This document shows, piece by piece, positions 1-8,449 of a stretch of DNA of 64,000 nucleotides. Within the stretch, counting starts at the first letter, position 1. Each line of letters opens with the position of its first letter. This stretch comes from DATGZX01 sp035296965 (GTDB taxonomy: Bacteria > Planctomycetota > Planctomycetia > Gemmatales > Gemmataceae), in assembly GCA_035296965.1 (NCBI GenBank), contig DATGZX010000156.1:1-64000 (forward strand), in the 5' to 3' direction. The notes beneath the pieces are model-generated. The model searched no databases. It was not told where the DNA came from and worked only from the letters and a program-made list of their open reading frames with translations. Made by a program: the position numbers and the translations under genes.

Positions 1-327
1 CGCTTGCGTCAAGGGTTTGCAGCAGGTGTCGCCAACAGTGTTCTGGTGAAGGTCAATCAGATTGGCACGTTGACAGAGGCACTTGAGGTCGTCGCGCTTG
101 CCGAGGAGGCCGGCTACCGGCCGGTAATCTCCGCTCGCAGCGGCGAGACGGAGGATTGCACGATCGCGGACCTAGCCGTGGCCACCGGGGCAGGACAAAT
201 CAAGATTGGCTCCGTCGCACGGAGCGAGCGCCTGGCAAAATACAACCAATTGCTCCGCATCGAAGAGACGCTAGGACCATCGGCAACATTCTCGAGTTGG
301 AAGGAGCTAGCTCCACGAGGAGGTTAA
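1..327 (+). CDS. eno: Enolase, C-terminal part (5' end outside window)
   Basis: The last 108 codons of phosphopyruvate hydratase, the glycolytic enzyme that interconverts 2-phosphoglycerate and phosphoenolpyruvate. The reading frame is open at base 1, so the gene begins upstream of the window. The segment contains the family's C-terminal signatures: KVNQIGTLTE (including the active-site lysine region), then SARSGETED, and GAGQIKIGS near the end. The residues after RIEE are a lineage-specific tail. The TAA stop at 325-327 overlaps the stop of the convergent panB gene. Identification is secure; only the N-terminal two thirds is missing. Confidence 0.97.
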   Translation, partial: RLRQGFAAGVANSVLVKVNQIGTLTEALEVVALAEEAGYRPVISARSGETEDCTIADLAVATGAGQIKIGSVARSERLAKYNQLLRIEETLGPSATFSSWKELAPRGG

Positions 328-1175
328 CGAAAAGTGTGTTCGGCGGCAGGGAAGGTTCCTTCGCGAACTTCCTGGCAATAGGCCTCCACCGCGCGAACGA
401 CATCCCGGCCCAACTCGCCGAATTGTTTGACGAAGCGTGGCCGAATGTCTTCGAAAAGCCCAAGCATGTCATACGAGACGAGCACCTGACCATCGCAGCC
501 GGCGCCGGCACCAATGCCAATCGTTGGGATCTTCAAGGTCTCCGTAATCTTTTGAGCAATCTCGGCAGGGATGCACTCGAGCACGACGGCGAAGGCTCCT
601 GAGCGTTCGGTCGCAAGCGCGTCGTCCATCAGCTTCTTTTCGTCGCGCTGCGCCCGGAATCCGCCAAAGCGGTGTATTGATTGCGGCGTCATGCCAATGT
701 GGCCCACGACGGGGATATCCGCCCCGGCAATGGCGGCGATGGCCGCGGCGCTTCGTTCGCCGCCCTCCAGCTTCACGGCCTGTGCTCCCCCTTCCTTGAT
801 GAGCCGGCCGGCATTGGCCAGCGCCTGCTGCGGACTTACCTGGAAGGACATGAATGGCATGTCGGTGATGAGTAAGCTGCGCTTGACGCCACGCGCAACA
901 CAGCGCGTGTGATAAATCATCTCTTCAAGCGTAACGGTCAAGGAGTGATCGTGGCCCTGAGTGACCATCCCCAAAGAATCGCCCACCAGCACGCCGTCTA
1001 CCCCAGCGGCATCGAGAAGGCGGGCCAGCGTGTAGTCGTAGGCGGTCAAGACGGTGAGGCGCGTGCCTCGCGCTTTGGCGGCCATGAACTCCGGCACTGT
1101 TAGGGGGCGGAAATCGTCCTTCCGCGGTCCTGGGTTGCCTCCTTGGCCCTTGGACGATTTGGTCGCTGCAGACAT
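324..1175 (-). CDS. panB: 3-methyl-2-oxobutanoate hydroxymethyltransferase
   Basis: First committed enzyme of pantothenate (coenzyme A precursor) synthesis; transfers a hydroxymethyl group from methylene-tetrahydrofolate to 2-ketoisovalerate. The 283-residue protein is of usual family length and has the TAYDYTLARLLD and GDSLGMVTQGH motifs of the (beta/alpha)8 fold, the KLEGG motif, and the LECIP segment carrying the catalytic glutamate. I chose the ATG at 1175 because GGAG lies six bases upstream; an in-frame ATG 51 bases further out lacks this. The N-terminal ~20 residues are a low-complexity extension. It converges with eno, the two stop codons sharing bases. Confidence 0.96.
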   Translation of the reverse strand: MSAATKSSKGQGGNPGPRKDDFRPLTVPEFMAAKARGTRLTVLTAYDYTLARLLDAAGVDGVLVGDSLGMVTQGHDHSLTVTLEEMIYHTRCVARGVKRSLLITDMPFMSFQVSPQQALANAGRLIKEGGAQAVKLEGGERSAAAIAAIAGADIPVVGHIGMTPQSIHRFGGFRAQRDEKKLMDDALATERSGAFAVVLECIPAEIAQKITETLKIPTIGIGAGAGCDGQVLVSYDMLGLFEDIRPRFVKQFGELGRDVVRAVEAYCQEVREGTFPAAEHTFR

Positions 1176-1395
1176 GAAAAACTCCATGTGCGGGAATGGG
1201 AGAGACGCAGCCGCCACTTGATCCAACGGAGCAAAAACGAAGTTATTCCATTATAGCGCCGACACAACCTGCGGGCAGGGGAGCTGGGAGTCAATCCCCT
1301 TGTTAAAATCGGCTAGCCGGTAGTATGGCCGCGGCCCGACTGGGAGCAGGAAACGGCCTATCTGCCGCGCAGCACCCTGGAAATCGCAGCATATC

Positions 1396-2880
1396 TTATG
1401 TGCCATGCCCCAGGTACTGCTGGAATCGTTCATAAGGTTCTTGCCAGGCTTCCGGATTTTGCGGGGCGTACTCGCGCACCTCAAAGGAGCGGCGTACGAC
1501 TTCGCGGGCTTCCGCCAATGAACGGATTAGACCAAGTCCGAGCGCTTGCACCAATACGTTTCCTATGGCCGTCGCCTCGACCGGCCCGGCCACAACAGAG
1601 CGATTGCAGGCATCCGCAGCCAGTTGACATAGGAGTTCGTTTTGGCTGCCTCCACCGACGATGTGGATCACGGCGAGCCGTTGCCCCAGCATTTCTTCAA
1701 GGCGATCCAGCACCCAGCGATAGCGTAACGCCAGGCTTTCCAAAGCGCAGCGCACGACAGCACCCGGCTCGACGGGAACCGGCTGACCCGTACGCCGACA
1801 AAAATCGGCCATTGCGGCCGGCATGCTCTGGGGAAGCATGAAAGACGCATAATCGGGATCGACGAGACTGACAAATGCCGGCGCGGCCCCGGCCAGGCGG
1901 ACGAGGTCCTCGTAGCCGTAAGCCTGGCCGGAACGCTCCCAGGCGCGCCTGCATTCCTGCACCAACCAGAGTCCCATGATGTTTTTGAGAAAGCGGATGG
2001 TGCCGCCAACACCGCCTTCGTTGGTGAAGTTATAACGTAGCGCGGCGTCGTTGATCAGCGGCGCAGCAAGCTCCGCGCCCATCAGTGACCAGGTCCCCGA
2101 ACTGATATAAGCCCACGACGTGCCGCGTGCCGGAACAGCGGCCACGGCCGAGCCCGTATCATGCGATGCAGGCGCAATCACCAGGGCAGGATTTATGCCG
2201 GTTTCGGAAACGACAGAGCTTCGCAGCGGCCCCAGCACCGTCCCCGGAGCAACCACAGTTCCCAGGATTCTCGTGGGCAACTGAAACGCGTTCAATAGAT
2301 CGTACGCCCATTCCCTGGAAGCCGGGTTATAGAATTGGGTTGTGGAGGCATCGGTAAACTCGTTGGCCTTGATGCCCGTGAAAAAGAAATGGAAGAGGTC
2401 GGGCATCATGAGCAGCGTTTCGGCCATGTCGAGGAGGGGTGACGCGGCCTGCTGCAAAGCTAGTAGCTGAAAAAGCGTGTTGAAACGCATGAACTGCAAG
2501 CCGGTTTGCCGAAACACCTCGCTGCGCGGCACACGCGCCAGGGCTGCACCCATAACATTTTCGGTGTATGGATCTCGATAATGGCGGGGGTTGCCCAGCA
2601 GGGTATTGCCACGCCCCAACAGCGCGAAGTCCACTCCCCAGGTATCGACGCCCAGCGAGTCGATTCCTCCATGCTCGGCCTTGGCCCGCCCTAGAGTCAC
2701 GAGCATTTCCTTGTATAAGCCGAGCACATCCCAGTGCATACTGTCGAGCGTGCGCACCGGGCCATTTGCAAAACGGTGCACGACCTTCAATTCCAGGCGC
2801 TGGCCGTCGAAGAAGCCGAGGACACCGCGGCCGCTCTCGGCCCCCAGATCGAACGCGAGTAGTTTCTTGGTCGCGGACAT
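1396..2880 (-). CDS. rhaB: FGGY-family carbohydrate kinase, rhamnulokinase type
   Basis: Predicted 494-residue sugar kinase that phosphorylates a ketose, most likely L-rhamnulose, in deoxysugar catabolism. The N-terminal FGGY domain begins with the ATP-binding segment LLAFDLGAESGRG, followed by DTWGVDFALLG; the C-terminal domain has the ASHDTGSAVAAVP and VGGGSQNELLCQ motifs typical of RhaB. Start at the ATG that opens MSATKKLL; the long upstream in-frame extension runs into a palindromic repeat and is not protein-like. No rhamnose isomerase or aldolase gene is adjacent, so the substrate is inferred from family similarity. The 220 bases between this stop and panB hold nothing recognisable. Confidence 0.88.
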   Translation of the reverse strand: MSATKKLLAFDLGAESGRGVLGFFDGQRLELKVVHRFANGPVRTLDSMHWDVLGLYKEMLVTLGRAKAEHGGIDSLGVDTWGVDFALLGRGNTLLGNPRHYRDPYTENVMGAALARVPRSEVFRQTGLQFMRFNTLFQLLALQQAASPLLDMAETLLMMPDLFHFFFTGIKANEFTDASTTQFYNPASREWAYDLLNAFQLPTRILGTVVAPGTVLGPLRSSVVSETGINPALVIAPASHDTGSAVAAVPARGTSWAYISSGTWSLMGAELAAPLINDAALRYNFTNEGGVGGTIRFLKNIMGLWLVQECRRAWERSGQAYGYEDLVRLAGAAPAFVSLVDPDYASFMLPQSMPAAMADFCRRTGQPVPVEPGAVVRCALESLALRYRWVLDRLEEMLGQRLAVIHIVGGGSQNELLCQLAADACNRSVVAGPVEATAIGNVLVQALGLGLIRSLAEAREVVRRSFEVREYAPQNPEAWQEPYERFQQYLGHGT

Positions 2881-2991
2881 GGCAAGAGTTTTCCAGCGGA
2901 CAAGGACAAAGCACAAAGGACAAAGTATAAAGGACGAGAGGTCAGTCACCAAGAAGATCAAGCAGATGGGATCAATTCTTTCCCGGGCAAA

Positions 2992-3104
2992 GGAGCTTGC
3001 TGAAAAAGGGGTCTGACCCCTTCCACGAAGGGCGATAGCTCCCCAAGAAACTGGGAAACCAGTGAAGCTTCGTAGGAGGTCAGACCCCTTTTTCAGCAAG
3101 CTCC
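2992..3104. repeat. Foldback (REPIN-like) element, type A, copy 1
   Basis: Two perfect 27-base inverted arms (2992-3018 and 3078-3104) enclose about 59 bases. Each arm carries GGGGTCTGACC, itself a small palindrome, preceded by TGAAAAA, so the outer halves read A5 then GC-rich on the way in and T5 on the way out. It fills the gap between the divergent sugar kinase and HD nuclease genes, ending about 19 bases before the nuclease ATG. The same core recurs at 21893-21995, with related cores in the type B elements. In this copy the element does not follow a stop codon. Confidence 0.9.
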
Positions 3105-3122
3105 AAGGTAAGGGTGGTGGGC

Positions 3123-4139
3123 ATGGGACGGCGTTTCATTCAACAGTTGGTCGATGGCGACACCATCGACGATGTATACCTTGTCACCGACAAGCAGTTG
3201 AGAGCCAATCGTAACGGCAACCTCTATTTGCAGACCGAATTACGAGACCGCACCGGCTCCATTAGCGCTCGGCTATGGAACGCCGGGGAACACCTGTTCC
3301 GCTCCTTCGACACAGGCGACTTCTTGCTAGCCAAGGGGAAGGTGCAGCTCTTCCAGGGCGCCTTGCAGGTAATCCTCAGTCACATCGAACGCAGCGAGGC
3401 GGAAAAAGTCGATCTTGGCGATTTCCTGCCGCATACAGAACACGACGTAAGCATACTCCTGGAAAGGCTCCGGGCCATTCTCATGAAGGTCGCCAGCCCG
3501 CATTTGCGCGCCCTGGCTGAGTGTTTCCTGATGGATGACGACTTCATGCAGGCTTTCAGCAAAGCGCCCGCGGGCGTCCGCAACCACCATGCCTACCTGG
3601 GCGGCCTCCTGGAGCATGTGGTGACATTGCTGGACGGTGCTGAGAGGATCATCCCCCTCTATCCTGAGGTCGACCGCGATCTGCTAACGTTGGGCATCTT
3701 TCTTCACGATATCGGCAAGGTTCGCGAACTCAGCTACGTCCGGGCATTCAGCTATACCGACGAGGGCCAGCTTGTCGGGCACCTGGTAATTGGCGTGGAA
3801 ATGTTGAATGAAAAGGCCGCCAAGGTGCCTGACCTGACAAGCGAGCCGTTTCCGGTCGAGTTGTTGCTGCGCCTCAAGCACATGATCCTGAGCCACCACG
3901 GCTCCTATGAATTCGGGAGTCCCAAGCTGCCGATGACGCCCGAGGCAATCGCTCTAAACTGCCTGGATAACCTGGATGCAAAGGTGCACAGCTTCACAAG
4001 GGACATTCGGGAGGATCGGAACCAGACGTCTTCCTGGACTCCCTTCAATCAATCGCTGCAACGCCGACTTTTCAAGGGAGCCGGGGACGGGACCGAGGCA
4101 GCTTACACGCCGACGCTGGAAGGCGTCGAAGAACGTTAG
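3123..4139 (+). CDS. OB-fold/HD-domain 3'-5' exoribonuclease, YhaM-like
   Basis: 338-residue protein with an N-terminal OB-fold nucleic-acid-binding region (about residues 10-95: YLVTDKQLRANRNGNLYLQTELRDR split across strands) and a C-terminal HD metal-dependent hydrolase domain, with LEHVV and the signature LHDIGKV. This arrangement matches the YhaM/Cbf1 3'-5' exonuclease family acting on RNA and possibly single-stranded DNA. The next gene is RNase R, 43 bases downstream on the same strand, which fits a small RNA-turnover unit. Start: ATG 3123, with GGTGG close upstream; a GTG at 3114 in frame is an alternative. The palindromic repeat at 2992-3104 covers most of the upstream region. Confidence 0.85.
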   Translation: MGRRFIQQLVDGDTIDDVYLVTDKQLRANRNGNLYLQTELRDRTGSISARLWNAGEHLFRSFDTGDFLLAKGKVQLFQGALQVILSHIERSEAEKVDLGDFLPHTEHDVSILLERLRAILMKVASPHLRALAECFLMDDDFMQAFSKAPAGVRNHHAYLGGLLEHVVTLLDGAERIIPLYPEVDRDLLTLGIFLHDIGKVRELSYVRAFSYTDEGQLVGHLVIGVEMLNEKAAKVPDLTSEPFPVELLLRLKHMILSHHGSYEFGSPKLPMTPEAIALNCLDNLDAKVHSFTRDIREDRNQTSSWTPFNQSLQRRLFKGAGDGTEAAYTPTLEGVEER

Positions 4140-4182
4140 CGGCTGAGACGTATGCCTTTGGCCCGTGGATTGATTTCCTCGC

Positions 4183-6315
4183 ATGCCGAATCTTGAAGAA
4201 CACATCTTGACGCTCCTGGCGCGGCCGGGCTACCAACCGGTCAAACCAAAGGTTCTGGCCCGTAAGTTAGGACTCCCCGATTCACGCTATACAGAGTTCC
4301 GGCAAACTTTGCGCCGGCTTGCCCAGGAGCATCGCATCGATTTCGGCAAGAACCATACCGTGTGCCCTTTGGCTCCCCATGGAGCGATCAAAGGCGTCTT
4401 TCGACGCACGAGCAGCGGTTTTGGTTTCGTTCGCCCTCATGCCGTGGACGGGCGCGCCGGGCCGGAAATTCTCATCCGCGAGGGGAACGCCCTGGATGCC
4501 TCTACGGGTGACGAGGTGCTGGTACGGATCATTCGCAAGCCCAAACGGCCAGATCTTGGGCCTGTGGGCGAAATCCTGCAAGTGTTGGAGCGCTCAACCC
4601 ACCAGTTCGTCGGCACCTACTTTGAGCGTGATGCCCAGGGTTTCGTCCGCGTGGACGGTACGGTCTTCAGCCACAGCATTTACGTGGGCGACCCAGGGGC
4701 CAAGGGGGTAGAGCGCGACGATAAGGTCGTGATCGAGATGCTTCGCTTCCCGACGCCGGAAGATCCCGGCGAGGGGGTCATTACGGAGGTCCTCGGCCCG
4801 CGCGGCCGGCCAGGAGTCGATACACTTTCGATCATTCGCGAATTCGGTTTGCCCGACAAGTTTCCCGAGGACGTCCTGGAAGAGGCTCGCGCCGCGGTTG
4901 CCTCCTTCCGCGAGGATGATCTCGATGGCCGGGAAGACCTCACGGCGGAAGTCATCGTCACCATTGACCCGGTCAACGCGCGCGACTTCGACGATGCGGT
5001 GTCGCTGGTCCACGATAGCCGGAGCAAACATTGGCTCCTGGGAGTGCACATCGCTGACGTGGCCCACTTCGCGCCGCCTGGCAGTGCAGTGGACCGGGAA
5101 GCCCGCAAACGCGGCACGAGCGTATATCTGCCCCAGCTTGTCCTGCCCATGTTTCCGGAGATCATCTCGAACAGCCTGGCAAGTCTGCAGCAGGGGAGGG
5201 TGCGCTACGTCAACAGTGCCCTGATGGATTTCACGCCCGCCGGCAACCGAACAGAAGTCCGATTCGCCCGCGCTGCGATCCGGGTCAAACGGCGGTTCAC
5301 CTATGAGCAGGTGCTGGCGATCCTGCAGGAGGACGAGCGCGGCGGCACTCCCACGGGCATCGAGCCCGAGGTACTCGCGCTGGTCCTGCGCATGCGGGAT
5401 CTGGCGATGATTCTCAGGCGGCGGCGCTTGCGCCGCGGGGCCTTGGAGCTGAACATGCCGGAGGCCGAGCTGGAATTCGATAAGCATGGCCACGTTTCCG
5501 GGGCCCATTTCGTTCCTCACGACATTAGCCATCAGATCATCGAGGAATTCATGCTGGCGGCCAACGAAGCTGTCGCCGAGCACTTGGCACAGCTGGGCGC
5601 ACCATTCCTGAGGCGCATTCACCCAGCTCCCGAGCCCACCAAGCTGGCTGCGTTTTCGGATTTCGCCCGCAGCCTAGGCTACAAAATCGAAGGCCATGTC
5701 GATCGATTTTCCCTGCAACGAGTTCTGGAGAAATCAGCCGACAAACCCGATGCTTACGCCGTCCATTACGCGTTGCTGCGCAGCTTGAAGCAGGCCGTCT
5801 ACAGTCCGGAAGAGGAAGGACATTACGCGCTCGCGAGCGATACCTACTGCCACTTTACGTCGCCTATCCGGCGCTACCCCGACCTGACGATCCATCGTTT
5901 GCTCATCCGCTGGCTGCGCACAAGCCGGGCTGGCAGTGACGAAACCGAATTGGCCGCCCTGGGGCAACACTGCAGCAAGACGGAACGCCGGGCCGAGGTT
6001 GCCGAACGCGAGTTGATCAAAGTAAAGCTGTTGAACTACCTGAGCGAGCGCATCGGCCAGGAGCTGGAGGTGATCATTACCGGCGTGGCCGATTACGGCT
6101 TTTTCGCCCAGGCGGAAAATCTACCTGTGGACGGCCTGGTGCACGTGAGCACGCTCGACGATGATTACTATCAGTACGACGAAGCGAGCCATAGCCTGAC
6201 CGGAAAGAGAACCCGGCGGCGTTATCGCCTGGGCGACAAGGTCAAGGTCCAGGTGGTGCGTGTCGATGTGCAGCGCCGCCAGCTCGATTTTCGTGTGCTC
6301 ACGAAGAAAAAATGA
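4183..6315 (+). CDS. rnr: Ribonuclease R
   Basis: 710-residue processive 3'-5' exoribonuclease of the RNase II/R family. Order of domains: N-terminal winged-helix region (about 1-60), cold-shock OB folds (GVFRRTSSGFGFVRPH onward), the RNB catalytic domain containing IDPVNARDFDDAV with the clustered metal-binding aspartates, and a C-terminal S1 domain (GQELEVIITGVADYGFF) ending in a short basic tail. It degrades structured RNA and works in mRNA and rRNA quality control. Length is in the normal RNase R range. It lies directly after the YhaM-like nuclease and converges with the hypothetical gene at 6333. Confidence 0.96.
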   Translation: MPNLEEHILTLLARPGYQPVKPKVLARKLGLPDSRYTEFRQTLRRLAQEHRIDFGKNHTVCPLAPHGAIKGVFRRTSSGFGFVRPHAVDGRAGPEILIREGNALDASTGDEVLVRIIRKPKRPDLGPVGEILQVLERSTHQFVGTYFERDAQGFVRVDGTVFSHSIYVGDPGAKGVERDDKVVIEMLRFPTPEDPGEGVITEVLGPRGRPGVDTLSIIREFGLPDKFPEDVLEEARAAVASFREDDLDGREDLTAEVIVTIDPVNARDFDDAVSLVHDSRSKHWLLGVHIADVAHFAPPGSAVDREARKRGTSVYLPQLVLPMFPEIISNSLASLQQGRVRYVNSALMDFTPAGNRTEVRFARAAIRVKRRFTYEQVLAILQEDERGGTPTGIEPEVLALVLRMRDLAMILRRRRLRRGALELNMPEAELEFDKHGHVSGAHFVPHDISHQIIEEFMLAANEAVAEHLAQLGAPFLRRIHPAPEPTKLAAFSDFARSLGYKIEGHVDRFSLQRVLEKSADKPDAYAVHYALLRSLKQAVYSPEEEGHYALASDTYCHFTSPIRRYPDLTIHRLLIRWLRTSRAGSDETELAALGQHCSKTERRAEVAERELIKVKLLNYLSERIGQELEVIITGVADYGFFAQAENLPVDGLVHVSTLDDDYYQYDEASHSLTGKRTRRRYRLGDKVKVQVVRVDVQRRQLDFRVLTKKK

Positions 6316-6332
6316 GCGCCTCTGCCGACGTT

Positions 6333-6797
6333 TCAGGAATTCGGCCGCCTACGGGGCGGCGTGGATTCGCCCCAGATTCGCAAGCCAAATCCCTGCAGAT
6401 CAATATCCTCCCCCTTGTCGGGGTCTTCAGGACCACCGCGTTCGAGGCTGATTCGCAAGAATCCCCAGAGGCTGAGGGGCTCGCCCGTGTGGTCGTAACC
6501 GTCGTCATTGGTGTCGGCCTCTAAGAGCCAGCGCCAGATACGCCGTTCGCTCCCCGGATTGGCTTCTTCTTGCCAACCTTTAAGAACGCGGGAGACCGCT
6601 TGCAGGGCGGCCCGCCAGGTCTTGGAGTCCGTCAGGACGATGCGCCATTCGTCCGGGCCTACATCAGCCTGCGTATTAGGAAGGCTTCGGACCGCCTGGA
6701 AAAGGCGATGCTCCAGCTCGGCGGCACGCCAGGGGGACCAGAGATGGAATGTGATTTGAGGTGTGTCAAAAGCTAGCCCGTAGAAGTCAACCCGCAT
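6333..6797 (-). CDS. Hypothetical protein, 154 aa
   Basis: Not recognised as a named family. The ATG at 6797 has GAGGGAA a few bases upstream, and the frame is free of low-complexity. The sequence is acidic and tryptophan-rich (several W residues, e.g. LWSPWRAAELEHRLF and WRWLLEADTNDDGYDHTG), without signal peptide or membrane segment, so cytoplasmic. The middle part DEWRIVLTDSKTWRAAL may form an alpha/beta fold. It is convergent with rnr with only 17 bases between stops. Probably a lineage-restricted conserved protein. Confidence 0.6.
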   Translation of the reverse strand: MRVDFYGLAFDTPQITFHLWSPWRAAELEHRLFQAVRSLPNTQADVGPDEWRIVLTDSKTWRAALQAVSRVLKGWQEEANPGSERRIWRWLLEADTNDDGYDHTGEPLSLWGFLRISLERGGPEDPDKGEDIDLQGFGLRIWGESTPPRRRPNS

Positions 6798-6895
6798 ACC
6801 ATTCCCTCATTGACCAGCGAGAGCTAGGCCGGTCTCCTTAAGGTCATACTACAGGGCAAGCGTCTTTTTTAACAGTTGCAGCAAGGGCTCTCGTT

Positions 6896-6963
6896 CATTA
6901 CATTCCAAAAGGTGATCGACTCCGCCAAGCATTACATTCCAAAAGGTGATCGACTCCGCCAAG
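6896..6963. repeat. Perfect 34-bp tandem direct duplication in a 5' leader
   Basis: Two exact head-to-tail copies (6896-6929 and 6930-6963) of a unit beginning CATTACATTCC and ending CTCCGCCAAG. The duplication ends 25 bases before the start codon of the MFS transporter, so it lengthens that gene's 5' leader. Each unit contains AAAAGGTGAT, which resembles a ribosome-binding stretch. Only two copies, so not a CRISPR. Confidence 0.9.
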
Positions 6964-6988
6964 CACCGCGTTGCACCCGGGAGGTCGA

Positions 6989-8305
6989 ATGTCGGCAATT
7001 CGCTTCAAGTTGTGTCTGATGATGTTCCTGGAGTTTTTCATTTGGGGAGCTTGGCTGCCGCTGATCTTTGGCTATCTTGAAGACCTCAAGTTTAGCGCGA
7101 TCGAACAAGGGTGGATTTTGGGCGCCTTCAATCTCGCTGCTTTCACGGCGATGTTTTTCAGCACGCAGTTCGCAGATCGCAATTTTGCAGCCGAGAAATT
7201 CCTAGCCTTCAGTCAGCTCGTGGGCGGCCTGGCCATTCTGGGATTGGCGTGGACGACCTCCTTTTGGCCTTTCTTCCTCCTCATGTTGGTCCATTCACTG
7301 TTCTACGTGCCAACTATTTCCATCACGAACTCCATTGCCTTTGCAAACGTCAAGGACCCGCAAAAGGAATTTGGCCCGATTCGGTTGTGGGGCACAATCG
7401 GCTGGATCGCGGCGAGCTGGCCGTTTGTCCTTATCCTGGTCGATTGGGCGAAGGTGCCTGCTTTCGGGAGCGTGTCTCTCACCGATTGGCTGGGCAAAGT
7501 TCTAGGGACAGCCAAAACCGGAACCGACCTGGGCAACGCGACCAGCTACACCTTTGTGGCGGCGGGCATCGCATCACTTTTACTTGCTGCATTGAGTCCT
7601 TTCTTGCCGCACACTCCGCCAAAACCCGCGCAGGAAGGCGCCGAGCGCTACGCGTGGCTGGAAGCGATCAAGCTCCTGCGCTACCCATTCTTGCTCGTGC
7701 TCTTTATCGTGACCTTCTTTGATGCGGCGGTCCATCAGTGCTACTTCTTCTGGACCGGAAGGTTCCTGGTACAGGGTGTGCACATCCCTGGCAACTGGGT
7801 CATGCCGGTAATGAGCATCGGCCAATTTGCAGAAATTGGCACGATGGCCTTGCTTGGTTACTTTCTAAAGCGACTTGGCTGGCGCACCACCATGATCATC
7901 GGAGTCTTGGGCCATGCCATGCGCTTCGCAGTTTTCGCGTTTGCGCCATTCCCGTTCCTTGCCATTACGGTGAATGTCTTGCACGGGATTTGTTACGCGT
8001 TCTTCTTTGCTACCGTGTACATCTTCGTGGATGAGTTCTTCCCGAAAGACGCCCGCTCGAGCGCGCAGGGGCTTTTCAATTTCTTGATCCTCGGCCTCGG
8101 CCCGTTTGTCGGCAATTTTATCTGGGCGTACCTTGGAGAGAGATTCAAGGTTGACGGGGGGGTCGATTTCCACAGGCTTTTCCTTGTTCCGGCCGGCGTG
8201 GCAGCGGGTGCGGCGCTGATGCTGCTTCTGTGCTTCTGGCCGCCATCGAAAGCAAGCGCCGAAGGCCATCTCTCTCCAGAGGACGTGCCGGTGTTGGTGG
8301 AGTGA
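6989..8305 (+). CDS. MFS transporter, nucleoside permease (NupG/NHS) type
   Basis: 438-residue inner-membrane protein with about 12 hydrophobic segments. The N-terminus (FKLCLMMFLEFFIWGAWLP), NSIAFANVKDPQKEFGPIR and RLWGTIGWIAASW are characteristic of the nucleoside:H+ symporter branch of the major facilitator superfamily; the C-terminal half has VYIFVDEFFPKDARSSAQG. It most likely imports nucleosides with protons; the substrate is inferred. ATG 6989 is preceded by GGGAGG with suitable spacing, so it is preferred over the TTG at 6971. Monocistronic by context; a 34-bp duplication lies in its leader. Confidence 0.88.
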   Translation: MSAIRFKLCLMMFLEFFIWGAWLPLIFGYLEDLKFSAIEQGWILGAFNLAAFTAMFFSTQFADRNFAAEKFLAFSQLVGGLAILGLAWTTSFWPFFLLMLVHSLFYVPTISITNSIAFANVKDPQKEFGPIRLWGTIGWIAASWPFVLILVDWAKVPAFGSVSLTDWLGKVLGTAKTGTDLGNATSYTFVAAGIASLLLAALSPFLPHTPPKPAQEGAERYAWLEAIKLLRYPFLLVLFIVTFFDAAVHQCYFFWTGRFLVQGVHIPGNWVMPVMSIGQFAEIGTMALLGYFLKRLGWRTTMIIGVLGHAMRFAVFAFAPFPFLAITVNVLHGICYAFFFATVYIFVDEFFPKDARSSAQGLFNFLILGLGPFVGNFIWAYLGERFKVDGGVDFHRLFLVPAGVAAGAALMLLLCFWPPSKASAEGHLSPEDVPVLVE

Positions 8306-8449
8306 GGCGGATCAAAAAAGGGGCCAAGGGCACTTCAGAAGGAACGTCGGCCGCTTTTATTGCATCTTCTGGGCGGCGGGGACCGATAAAACTGTGGTGG
8401 GACGGTCGTGTTCCGCGCATTTCCTCCAGCGCCCGTCATCGTCTCGGTC

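Noticed and set aside
6896..6963. Possible CRISPR-like array
   Set aside because: Just two contiguous copies with no spacers.
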